Below are positions 34,229 through 42,257 of a stretch of 64,000 bases of DNA, in pieces (the stretch's first letter is position 1; each line of letters begins with the position of its first letter). The notes below the pieces were generated by a model. It did no database searches. It was not told where the DNA came from and worked only from the letters and a program-made list of their open reading frames with translations. Source of the stretch: Gordonia sp. PP30 (GTDB lineage Bacteria; Actinomycetota; Actinomycetes; Mycobacteriales; Mycobacteriaceae); the NCBI RefSeq assembly GCF_023100845.1, contig NZ_CP095864.1:2108001-2172000 (forward strand), in the 5' to 3' direction. A program made the position numbers and the translations under genes.

Positions 34229-35322
34229 GCGCTGAGCCCCAGACATCGACGGTCAGTGGAAGGCTCTCCACGCTCGACCGATTCCTTCCGGTCTGGATCG
34301 GTGCAGCCATGGTCGCCGGCGTGCTCCTGGGCCGGTTCGTCCCCGGACTGGACACCGGCCTCGAAGCGATCGAAGTCGACGGCATCTCGGTGCCGATCGC
34401 CCTCGGCCTGCTGATCATGATGTACCCGGTACTGGCCAAGGTCCGCTACGACCGCCTTGACACCGTCACCGCGGACCGCAGGCTCCTGGCCTCCTCGCTG
34501 GCCCTCAACTGGATCATCGGACCGGCCCTCATGTTCGCCCTGGCCTGGCTGCTCCTGCCGGACCTGCCTGAGTACCGTACCGGACTGATCATCGTGGGAC
34601 TCGCGCGCTGTATCGCCATGGTCATCATCTGGAACGACCTGGCCTGCGGCGACCGCGAGGCCGCCGCCGTCCTGGTCGCCCTCAACTCGCTCTTCCAGGT
34701 GATCATGTTCGCCGCCCTCGGCTGGTTCTACCTGTCAGTGCTGCCCGGCTGGCTCGGTCTGGACCAGACCACGATCGAGGCCTCGCCATGGCAGATCGCC
34801 AAGTCCGTCCTCGTCTTTCTCGGTATCCCGCTGCTCGGGGGATACCTCTCCCGCCGGATCGGCGAACGGACCCGCGGTCGCCACTGGTACGAGTCCGCCT
34901 TCCTGCCTAAGATCGCCCCCTTGGCCCTCTACGGGCTGCTGTTCACCATCGCAGTGCTCTTTGCTCTGCAAGGCGACCAGATCACGTCCCGACCGGGCGA
35001 CGTCGTGCGTATCGCGCTGCCGCTGCTGATCTACTTCGCCGTCATGTGGGCCGGCGGGTACCTCCTCGGCGCGGCGCTGTGCCTGGGATACCCGCGTACC
35101 ACGACGCTGGCCTTCACCGCGGCGGGCAACAACTTCGAACTGGCGATCGCCGTCGCGATCGGCACCTACGGCGCCACCTCCGGTCAAGCCCTCGCCGGAG
35201 TCGTCGGCCCCCTCATCGAAGTACCGGTCCTCGTCGCCCTCGTCTACGTCTCCCTCGCCATCCGGCGCCGATTCCCGCCCGGCCAAGCCGCCTCGACACG
35301 CACCGAGAGGAGCCCGTCATGA
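34225..35322 (+). CDS. acr3: Arsenite efflux permease Acr3
   Basis: A 365-residue, 10-helix arsenite carrier of the ACR3/BART family. Diagnostic segments are LGRFVPGLDTGLEAI near the start, YPVLAKVRYDRLD, the fourth-helix LARCIAMVIIWNDLACGDRE with the conserved cysteine needed for As(III) transport, and TLAFTAAGNNFELAIAVAIG near the end. It extrudes As(III), using the membrane potential or proton gradient. It is coupled by ATGA to both arsR (before) and arsC (after). Confidence 0.93.
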   Translation: MSAEPQTSTVSGRLSTLDRFLPVWIGAAMVAGVLLGRFVPGLDTGLEAIEVDGISVPIALGLLIMMYPVLAKVRYDRLDTVTADRRLLASSLALNWIIGPALMFALAWLLLPDLPEYRTGLIIVGLARCIAMVIIWNDLACGDREAAAVLVALNSLFQVIMFAALGWFYLSVLPGWLGLDQTTIEASPWQIAKSVLVFLGIPLLGGYLSRRIGERTRGRHWYESAFLPKIAPLALYGLLFTIAVLFALQGDQITSRPGDVVRIALPLLIYFAVMWAGGYLLGAALCLGYPRTTTLAFTAAGNNFELAIAVAIGTYGATSGQALAGVVGPLIEVPVLVALVYVSLAIRRRFPPGQAASTRTERSPS

Positions 35323-35729
35323 CGCCCTCCGTCCTCTTCGTCTGTGTCAAGAACGCCGGCAAATCGCAGATGGCCGCCGCGCTCATGAAGCACGCCACCG
35401 GCGACGTCGTCGAAGTCCACTCCGCAGGCACCGAACCCGGAACAGTCATCAACGCACTCTCCGCGCAAGTGCTTGCCGAATCCGGCATCGACATCGCCGG
35501 CCAGACACCCAAGCCGATCGACCCGCAACTCCTCGACCGCGTCGACCTGATCGTCACGCTCGGGCGCCAAGCGGTCGTCGACCATCGCGGCGCAGCCGTG
35601 GTGAACTGGGACACCGACGAGCCGTCCCTCCGCGGAGTCCACGGAATCGAGCGTATGCGCCTGATCCGAGACGACATCGCCGACCGCACACGCAGGCTCG
35701 CCATCGAACTCCTCGAACAACACGACTGA
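35319..35729 (+). CDS. arsC: Arsenate reductase ArsC, LMW-phosphatase type
   Basis: A 136-residue reductase that converts arsenate to arsenite for export by Acr3. The P-loop is LFVCVKNAGKSQMAAAL: the nucleophilic Cys of the CX5R loop is present, but the usual Arg is a Lys. Downstream are SAGTEPGTVINALSAQVLAESGIDIAG and VVNWDTDEPS, the acid-loop region. Only this one Cys is obvious, which suggests a mycothiol/mycoredoxin-dependent enzyme as in Corynebacterium rather than a thioredoxin-type one. It is last in arsR-acr3-arsC. Confidence 0.88.
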   Translation: MTPSVLFVCVKNAGKSQMAAALMKHATGDVVEVHSAGTEPGTVINALSAQVLAESGIDIAGQTPKPIDPQLLDRVDLIVTLGRQAVVDHRGAAVVNWDTDEPSLRGVHGIERMRLIRDDIADRTRRLAIELLEQHD

Positions 35730-35789
35730 CGCCGGCAACACGTCTCGATGATCTCGGCCCTGTGCCCGGGCGTATCCACGGGATCGTCG

Positions 35790-37772
35790 CTACGGGATCT
35801 GCTGTCCAGCGGAACTGACCTGCGTACCGCCGCTGTGTACCGGAGTGCTGGTCAGGCCTGGGCCTGTTTCGGTTCGGGCTGCGCGGAGCGCGTTCACGAT
35901 CACCAGCACTTCGGCGGCCTCATGGATCAGGACCACGGTTGCCAAGCCGAGGATGCCTGCTGCGGCGAGTGGAATCAGAACACCGATGATCAGCATGGCG
36001 AGTACGAGGTTCTGCATCATGATGGTTCGAGCGCGGCGGGCGTGCGCCAGGATCTGTGGAAGGTGCCGTAGGTCCTGGCCCATGAGTGCGATATCGGCCG
36101 TTTCGATCGCGATGTCGGTGCCCATGGCGCCCATCGCTATTCCGACGTCGGCGGTCGCCAGCGCGGGTGCGTCGTTGATGCCGTCGCCGACCATCGCACT
36201 GGTACGACCATCCCCGATTCGGGTGATCAACGCCGCCTTGTCCTCGGGACTCAGCTCGGCATGGATCTCGACGATTCCGGCTTGTTCGCCGATGGCCGCC
36301 GCCGTGCGCGCGTTGTCGCCGGTCAGCATGACCGTATCGATCCCGAGATCGGTGATGCCCGCGATCGCTTCCGCAGCCTCGGGACGAATCTCATCACGCA
36401 CCGCGATCGCCCCGATCACCGCGCCCCGTTGTTCGATCAACACGACGGTCGCGCCGGCGGATTGCAGCCGGACCACGTCGTCGGCGAATCGCCCCGGTTC
36501 GATCCATCCGGGCCTGCCCAGCTTCGTCGGACAGCCGCCGACGGTGCCGGTGACGCCCCGACCTGGAATCGCGAGAACATCGTCGGCGGCCGGGATGGCT
36601 TCCGGCGCCGCGGCAACGATCGCCCGAGCGAGCGGGTGTTCACTGCGCACTTCGAGTGCGGCGGCGGCACACAGGACCTCCGACTCACGAACGCGGGCGG
36701 TCACGATCTCGATGACTTGAGGAGCGTTGCGAGTCAAGGTTCCGGTCTTATCGAGCCCGATCACCCGCACACGACCGAGCCGTTCGAGCGCGGCACCGCC
36801 CTTGACGAGCGCCCCGTGCCTGCTGGCCGCACCCACAGCGGCGACGACGGTCAACGGAACGGCGATCGCCAACGCGCACGGCGATGCCGCGACGAGCACG
36901 ACCAGTGCCCGTTCAACCCACACCAGCGGGTCCCCCAGCGTCGCCCCGACACCGCACAGGACGACAGCGAGCGCGAGGATCGCCGGAACCAATGGGCGTG
37001 CGACCGTGTCCGCCATGCGCTGGGCCGCGCCTTTGCGTTCCTGGGCCTGCTCGACGATGTGCACGATCCGTGCCAGGGAGCTGTCCGATGCCAGTGCGGT
37101 GACCTCGACTTCGAGGGCGCCTCCGCCATTGATCGCGCCGGCATGCACGTCATCGCCGGGCCCGACCTCGACGGGAACCGACTCCCCCGTGATCGCCGAG
37201 AGGTCCAGGCTGGTGCGCCCGCGACGGATGACGCCGTCGGTGGCCGCACGCTCGCCCGGACGGAGCAGCATGACATCGCTGAGGACCAGTTCGCTCGGCG
37301 GCACGGCGACTTCTCGGTCTCCGCGCACAACCGTCACCGATGGTGGCACCAGCGCCAGCAACGACCGCAACGCTCTCTGTGCCTTCGCGACGGCGAAATG
37401 CTCCAGTCCCTCCGCGATCGAGAACAGGATGCCGAGCAACGCCGCTTCAACGAACTGTCCCAGGGCGATCGCACCGACCGCTGCGATCGTCATCAACAAC
37501 CCGACACCGATGCGACGGTGGCGAATCAAGTCCGCGATCGCGCCAGGAACGAACGACACGCCGGCCACGACCGCGGCCGACACTTCCAGCGCAGTCGGTA
37601 CGCCTCGCAGACCACTGTGACCGAGCATCCATCCCAGGCCCAGCAGCAGCACGGCCGCGGCCGCGTACCGCAATTCGCGTACGTGCCACAGTGCGCTCAG
37701 GTCGCGGCCCGGAAGGTCGTCGGTGACGGTCGTCGCCGGGTCGTCCGGCGACCCGCAACAGAGGTCAGCCAT
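35790..37772 (-). CDS. Heavy-metal P-type ATPase with SPC motif (CmtR-associated)
   Basis: A 660-residue metal exporter. There is no HMA domain; the N-terminus begins MADLCCGSPDD, a short Cys pair that may bind metal. Motifs are ITGESVPVE (A-domain), AASPCALAIAVP (SPC, ~297-299), the phosphorylated DKTGTLT (D341), SEHPLARAI and GDGINDAPAL. The late membrane segment has IHEAAEVLVIVNALR instead of HEGG/HEGST. SPC occurs in P1B-4 (Co/Ni/Fe) and the HEAAE variant in several Cd/Zn pumps, so the substrate is open. The CmtR-like gene 88 bp upstream, same strand, suggests Cd(II)/Pb(II). Confidence 0.85.
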   Translation of the reverse strand: MADLCCGSPDDPATTVTDDLPGRDLSALWHVRELRYAAAAVLLLGLGWMLGHSGLRGVPTALEVSAAVVAGVSFVPGAIADLIRHRRIGVGLLMTIAAVGAIALGQFVEAALLGILFSIAEGLEHFAVAKAQRALRSLLALVPPSVTVVRGDREVAVPPSELVLSDVMLLRPGERAATDGVIRRGRTSLDLSAITGESVPVEVGPGDDVHAGAINGGGALEVEVTALASDSSLARIVHIVEQAQERKGAAQRMADTVARPLVPAILALAVVLCGVGATLGDPLVWVERALVVLVAASPCALAIAVPLTVVAAVGAASRHGALVKGGAALERLGRVRVIGLDKTGTLTRNAPQVIEIVTARVRESEVLCAAAALEVRSEHPLARAIVAAAPEAIPAADDVLAIPGRGVTGTVGGCPTKLGRPGWIEPGRFADDVVRLQSAGATVVLIEQRGAVIGAIAVRDEIRPEAAEAIAGITDLGIDTVMLTGDNARTAAAIGEQAGIVEIHAELSPEDKAALITRIGDGRTSAMVGDGINDAPALATADVGIAMGAMGTDIAIETADIALMGQDLRHLPQILAHARRARTIMMQNLVLAMLIIGVLIPLAAAGILGLATVVLIHEAAEVLVIVNALRAARTETGPGLTSTPVHSGGTQVSSAGQQIP

Positions 37773-37859
37773 CGAACCTCCCCGTCACGGCCGGTCCGCG
37801 TGCACCGGCGGCAGCCGGCAGGTGTCTCGCTGCGCCAGCGCGTCCGCCGAGAGGACGCA

Positions 37860-38189
37860 TCAACAACACCCTTGAGTCTCTGCGTCATCACAGCACGCCG
37901 GATCGACGGCCAGGACCAGCCCCAGCAGATCATCGAGCGCGCTCCCGATTCGCGGATCGGCGAGCTCATAACGACTGCGTCGCCCTTCCTGAACCGCCAC
38001 CACCAATCCGCAGCCGCGAAGACACGCCAGGTGATTCGACAGGATCTGTCGCGACACGCCGAGCCGCTCGGCGAGGACAGCCGGATACCCGGGGCCCTCG
38101 CGCAACGCCAACAACACCCCGGTCCGAGTCGGATCGGACAGCGCATGCCCGAACCGGGTCAATGCGCCATGGCTGACGGCTACGTCCAT
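37860..38189 (-). CDS. cmtR: CmtR-like Cd(II)/Pb(II)-sensing ArsR/SmtB repressor
   Basis: A 109-residue repressor that closely follows mycobacterial CmtR: LTRFGHALSDPTRTGVLLALREGPGYPAVLAERLGVS, then SNHLACLRGCGLVVAVQEGRRSRYEL. The two cysteines of LACLRGCG match the CmtR metal ligands C57/C61. The C-terminal PACCDDAETQGCC supplies further thiols in place of C102. ATG 38189 lies 7 nt after a TACTAT -10, so the mRNA may be leaderless. It precedes the SPC-type ATPase and probably represses both genes. Confidence 0.88.
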   Translation of the reverse strand: MDVAVSHGALTRFGHALSDPTRTGVLLALREGPGYPAVLAERLGVSRQILSNHLACLRGCGLVVAVQEGRRSRYELADPRIGSALDDLLGLVLAVDPACCDDAETQGCC

Positions 38190-38196
38190 GAGACCA

Positions 38197-38216
38197 ATAG
38201 TACATTCAATTCTGAA
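38197..38216 (-). promoter_or_regulatory. Promoter/operator of the CmtR-like gene
   Basis: On the minus strand TACTAT (38202-38197) is a good -10 spaced for a leaderless start at 38189. Immediately upstream is TTCA-ATTC-TGAA (38205-38216), a 4-bp-arm dyad that may be the operator. Confidence 0.45.
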
Positions 38217-38277
38217 CTCAGGGAATCGTGAACCATGAGACTTGATCGCAGCTCGTCTTCTGTCTAATAATCTACGT

Positions 38278-38727
38278 ATGCGTGAAGATAAGAGGGCATG
38301 CAGGTTCAATGCCGACAGTCCGTATGTGGACCTGGCCGCCGAGGTCTTCAGGCTGCTGTCGGACCCGACCCGGATTCGCATCATCCTGGCACTTCGCGAC
38401 TGCGGTGAGCTGTCGGTCAATCACCTGGCAGAGCTCATCGGCAAGTCGCCGACCACTACCTCTCAGCATTTGGCCAAGCTCCGCTGGGGCCGGATCGTCG
38501 GCGTCCGGCCGGACGGAACGCGGATGTTCTATGAGCTGATCGACGATCACGCCCGCGAACTGGTCGCCCAAGCGGTGTTCCAGGCCGAGCATGCCCTCGA
38601 CCTGGAACCGGCGCACGGCAGTGCCGGTCCGGACGCGCCGGGACGGAAGCACGACGATCCGTCCTCTCGCGCCGGCGAGCGAGACGACACCGTCCCGGGA
38701 GGTTTCGGAGCGCCGGGCCGAGCATGA
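38278..38727 (+). CDS. KmtR-like Ni/Co-sensing ArsR/SmtB repressor
   Basis: A 149-residue repressor resembling mycobacterial KmtR: LAAEVFRLLSDPTRIRIILALRDCGELSVNHLAELIGKSP, the recognition helix TTTSQHLAKLRWGRIV, wing RPDGTRMFYELIDDH, and a C-terminal helix VAQAVFQAEHALDLEPAHG offering the Asp/Glu/His ligands used by KmtR/NmtR-type sensors. A His/Asp-rich tail follows. ATG 38278 has no ribosome-binding site but TAATAAT (38265-38271) lies 7 nt before it, so the message is probably leaderless. It overlaps the next ATPase gene by ATGA. Confidence 0.82.
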   Translation: MREDKRACRFNADSPYVDLAAEVFRLLSDPTRIRIILALRDCGELSVNHLAELIGKSPTTTSQHLAKLRWGRIVGVRPDGTRMFYELIDDHARELVAQAVFQAEHALDLEPAHGSAGPDAPGRKHDDPSSRAGERDDTVPGGFGAPGRA

Positions 38728-40595
38728 CTCGTGCCGTGCCGCCACCTCCCTTCTGGCGTGCCGGGTTACAGCTCGCGGAGGTGCGCTGGGCGACATCTGC
38801 ACTGGCGCTCTTCCTGGCCGGATGGTTCTTCCAATCCGTGGCCGCTCCGGTGGCCGTGTGGTGGACGGCCTACCTGGCCTGCTATCTCATCGGCGGCTGG
38901 AAACCCGCGCTCTCCGGGGTGCGGGCCGCGTTTCAGGACAAGACCCTCGACGTGGATCTGCTCATGATCGTGGCCGCCGTCGCGGCCGCCTCGATCGGGC
39001 AAGTCTTCGACGGCGCGCTCCTCATCGTGATCTTCGCGACGTCCGGCGCGTTGGAGGTGGTCGTCACTCAACGCACTGCTGATTCGGTGAACTCGCTGCT
39101 CGATCTCGCACCGGAACAAGCGGGTCTGGTGGCCGCGGATGGGACTGTTCGCGTCGTCGAGACCAAGGATCTCGAGCCGGGTCAACGAATCCTCATCCGT
39201 CCAGGTGAGCGGATCGGTGCCGACGGTACCGTGATCGACGGCGTCAGCGAGGTCGACCAGCAGGCGGTCACCGGAGAGTTCGCGCCGGTCGTTCGCCGGA
39301 CCGGCGACGAGGTGCTCTCGGGCACCGTGAACGGCACGGGCGCGCTCGTCGTCGAGGTGACCAGACCGGCCTCCGAGTCCGTCGTCGCCCGGATCGTGGC
39401 TCTCGTGGACGAGGCATCCGGCACGACGGCGAAGACTCAACTGTTCATCGAAAAGGTCGAACAAGCCTATTCTTTCGGGGTCGTTGTCGCGACTCTGCTG
39501 GTGCTGCTGGTTCCCATGGTGCTCTTCGAGCAGTCGTTCGCGGACGCACTACTGCGGGCGATCGTCTTCATGATCGTGGCTTCACCCTGCGCGGTCGTGC
39601 TGTCGACGATGCCGCCGCTGCTCGCGTCGATCGCCAACGCCGGCCGCCACGGGGTTCTCGTCAAATCTGCCGCCGCGATGGAAGCGATGGCGCGCACGAG
39701 CGTCGTCGCCTTCGACAAGACGGGAACGCTCACCGAGGGCGTCCCCGAGGTCGTCGGCGTCACGACCGAGTCCACGTGGACCGAGTCTGCGGTCATCGCG
39801 AAGGCCGCCGCCGTGGAAGCCTATAGCGAACACCCGCTGGGCCGGGCGATCGCGCACGCCGCCGTCGCGGCATGTGTCGGGTCGCCGGCGGCCGTGGACT
39901 TCCAGGCGATGCCGGGCAGGGGCGTCACCGGCGTGGTCGACGGGCGCCGGGTGACCGTCGAACGCGCCGACGAGGGCTCCGCGACCACCGGAACTGTCGT
40001 CGTCGTCCGGGTCGACGGGGAGAGGGCCGGAACCATCACGCTGGTCGATCGGGTCCGTCCAGGCGCCGCCACCGTGGTCCGCGAAATGCGTGCCCTCGCG
40101 CCCCATGGAGTGCTGCTGCTGACCGGGGACAACGAGTCCGCCGCGCGATCGGTCGCCGACGAAACAGGCATCGCCGACGTGCACGCCGGCCTTCTTCCGG
40201 AAGACAAGGCGGTGATCGTCAGTGATCTGGGACGACGTGGCGAGCATGTCCTGCTCGTCGGAGACGGAGTCAACGATGCTCCCGCGCTCGCGGTCGCCGG
40301 CACGGGTGTCGCGATGGGTCGGCGCGGCTCCGATCTGGCGATCGACACGGCCGACGTCGTCGTCGTGCGCGACGACTTGTCGGCCGTGAGCTGCTTGGTC
40401 CGGCTCTCCACGCGCGCGCATCGCTACGTTGTGGCGAATCTCTGCATCGCGGCCGCCGTGATCGCGGTCCTGGTGGGCTGGGACCTTGTCGCTACCCTGC
40501 CGCTCCCACTCGCCGTCGCGGGACACGAGGGCTCAACCGTGATCGTGGCACTCAACGGCGCACGACTGCTGCGTCGATCGGCATGGAGAAGCTAG
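38724..40595 (+). CDS. P1B-4-type metal-exporting ATPase (CtpD/CtpJ-like)
   Basis: A 623-residue metal pump with the P1B-4 signatures: ASPCAVVLST (SPC, ~287-289) and AGHEGSTVIVALNG (HEGST) near the C-terminus. The phosphorylation site is FDKTGTLTEG (D331), nucleotide-binding SEHPLGRAI, and [10 protein letters not shown]. The A-domain reads TGEF instead of TGES, a variation of the dephosphorylation loop. There is no N-terminal HMA. P1B-4 pumps export Co(II), Ni(II) or Fe(II), which agrees with the coupled KmtR-like sensor. With the divergent cmtR-ATPase pair it forms a two-pump metal module. Confidence 0.9.
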   Translation: MTRAVPPPPFWRAGLQLAEVRWATSALALFLAGWFFQSVAAPVAVWWTAYLACYLIGGWKPALSGVRAAFQDKTLDVDLLMIVAAVAAASIGQVFDGALLIVIFATSGALEVVVTQRTADSVNSLLDLAPEQAGLVAADGTVRVVETKDLEPGQRILIRPGERIGADGTVIDGVSEVDQQAVTGEFAPVVRRTGDEVLSGTVNGTGALVVEVTRPASESVVARIVALVDEASGTTAKTQLFIEKVEQAYSFGVVVATLLVLLVPMVLFEQSFADALLRAIVFMIVASPCAVVLSTMPPLLASIANAGRHGVLVKSAAAMEAMARTSVVAFDKTGTLTEGVPEVVGVTTESTWTESAVIAKAAAVEAYSEHPLGRAIAHAAVAACVGSPAAVDFQAMPGRGVTGVVDGRRVTVERADEGSATTGTVVVVRVDGERAGTITLVDRVRPGAATVVREMRALAPHGVLLLTGDNESAARSVADETGIADVHAGLLPEDKAVIVSDLGRRGEHVLLVGDGVNDAPALAVAGTGVAMGRRGSDLAIDTADVVVVRDDLSAVSCLVRLSTRAHRYVVANLCIAAAVIAVLVGWDLVATLPLPLAVAGHEGSTVIVALNGARLLRRSAWRS

Positions 40596-40711
40596 GTCAC
40601 GTACCCCGACTCGGCGGACGGTGGCGTCGTCGTGCAACCCGCCTGCAACGTGACCGCGGTTACAGTCGGGCTTCCGCAGTATTTCCGCTCGTCCTCCGAG
40701 AAGGAGTCTCC

Positions 40712-41308
40712 GTGTCCGAACTCGCCACTCTCCGCACTCTCACCGGCATGCCCGACGTCCCCGCGCCGCTCGGCAAGTCCGCTCTGGTCATGGTCGATCT
40801 GCAGAACACGTACACGCGCGGCGTGATGCGGCTCGACGAGGTCGAACCGGCGATCGACGCCGCGGCCGAACTGCTCGGGCGGGCGCGGGCGGTGGGTATT
40901 CCGGTGGTGCACATCATGCACGACGCCGGCGAGGGCAGCCCGTACGACGTCAAGGCCGAGATCGGCCAAATCGTCGACCGCGTGGCGCCGCAGGGTGACG
41001 AGCCGGTGATCGTGAAGAACTACCCGAACTCCTTCGTCGCGACCGATCTCGACGCCCAGCTGAAAGCGCTCGGCGTGGAGGATCTGGTGCTCGCCGGCTT
41101 CATGACGCACGTGTGCATCAACTCGACCGCCCGCGGCGCCTTCAGCCTCGGCTACCGGCCGACGGTGGTGGCGAACGCGACGGCGACCAGGAGTCTGCCG
41201 GGCGTCGCCGGCGAGGTCGATTCGAGCGCGATCCAGGCTGCCGGTCTGGCGATGATCGGCGACATCTTCGGCATCGTCGTGCCGGACATGTCGGCTATCC
41301 CGGATTGA
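40712..41308 (+). CDS. Isochorismatase-family cysteine hydrolase
   Basis: A 198-residue hydrolase with the triad of the family: Asp in LVMVDLQNTYTRG, Lys in VIVKNYPNSFV and the nucleophilic Cys in GFMTHVCINSTARGAFSLGY. The cis-peptide region precedes the cysteine as expected. Such enzymes include nicotinamidases, N-carbamoyl hydrolases and other amidases; the substrate is not predictable here. GTG 40712 follows AAGGAG at 40701-40706. It marks the return to backbone genes after the metal block. Confidence 0.88.
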   Translation: MSELATLRTLTGMPDVPAPLGKSALVMVDLQNTYTRGVMRLDEVEPAIDAAAELLGRARAVGIPVVHIMHDAGEGSPYDVKAEIGQIVDRVAPQGDEPVIVKNYPNSFVATDLDAQLKALGVEDLVLAGFMTHVCINSTARGAFSLGYRPTVVANATATRSLPGVAGEVDSSAIQAAGLAMIGDIFGIVVPDMSAIPD

Positions 41309-41326
41309 TCGCACCCGGCCGCGGTG

Positions 41327-42118
41327 TCAGCCGGGCTCCCGGTCGCGGGCGGCCTGGATCTGCTGCCTGATCTCCTGGTATCCGCGGACTCGGGCCATCA
41401 CGCGGTCCGCGGCCGATTCGGTCCGCGCGGTGGCCGGTGTCGCGTCGATGCCGTAGAGCAGGCCGTTGAGCCGCGCGTGCAGTTGCGCCCGCTGCTCCGC
41501 GGTCTGGGCATCCGTGCGCTCCTGCCGGAGTGATTCGTCGATTCGCGCGGCCTCGGTGGCGCATCCGCGGATCAGTTCGACGCGCTCGTTCGCTCCGCTT
41601 TCGAGCCGGTCGGCGCCGGATTCGGCGTCGGCCAGGAGTCGCCGGTCGTCCTCGTTCTGGTAGTCGAGCGCCTTCAGTTCGTCGGCGGTCCGCCGGAGGA
41701 CTCGAGCTTGCCGGAAGGCGTCGGTGACGGCGCTGAGGTCAGCCGAGAAGTCCGTGTCGCCGAGCCAGCCCTCCCGGGCCGCCTCCGACTGGTTCACCCT
41801 CTGGATCGCCGCGGCGGCCGCATCGATGCGGCCGACGTTCTTCCGGCCGACGTCCTCCAGCAGGCGGCGGCGGTCGTCGCGCATGCGTTCTCGGCGTTCC
41901 TTCTCCGCGGCGAGAGCCCGAGCCTCCCGGTCCGCCACCGAGGCTCGGTGCATGCGCACCGCTATCCAGGCGACGAGGCCGGCCAGGGCCGCCACTCCGA
42001 TGATGAGCCACACCGTCTTGGGGATCGCGAAGAGGATCGCGAGCAGGATGAAGATCCCGACCACGCCGAAGCAACCGTCGTTGGACTCTTTCCCCTTGCC
42101 GGCCATCGCATCCCCCAC
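41327..42118 (-). CDS. Membrane-anchored coiled-coil protein, unknown function
   Basis: A 263-residue protein. Two adjacent hydrophobic segments (VVGIFILLAILFAIPK and VWLIIGVAALAGLVAWIAV, ~19-55) are followed by a long Ala/Glu/Arg-rich helical region (residues ~57-260) with heptad character, for example REARALAAEKERRERMRDDRRRLLEDV. It resembles small membrane-anchored filament or scaffold proteins, but I know no family. Starts at 42118 or 42106 (MAGKGK) are both possible. It is convergent with the isochorismatase-like gene. Confidence 0.65.
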   Translation of the reverse strand: MGDAMAGKGKESNDGCFGVVGIFILLAILFAIPKTVWLIIGVAALAGLVAWIAVRMHRASVADREARALAAEKERRERMRDDRRRLLEDVGRKNVGRIDAAAAAIQRVNQSEAAREGWLGDTDFSADLSAVTDAFRQARVLRRTADELKALDYQNEDDRRLLADAESGADRLESGANERVELIRGCATEAARIDESLRQERTDAQTAEQRAQLHARLNGLLYGIDATPATARTESAADRVMARVRGYQEIRQQIQAARDREPG

Positions 42119-42257
42119 TCGGTGTATTCACGGTCACCGGTGCCGTCGTGCGCCGGTGACGGCACCCTAGCGTTCGCCACCGACAGATCCCCCGGCCATG
42201 TTGAAACAAATACCTAAGACTGTTCCATTCTGTGGGTTTCGGAGGTAGTTTCGAGAC

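Noticed and set aside
36261..38231. 656-codon open frame on the plus strand
   Set aside because: It is antisense to the P-type ATPase and CmtR-like genes, with composition typical of a shadow frame in high-GC DNA.
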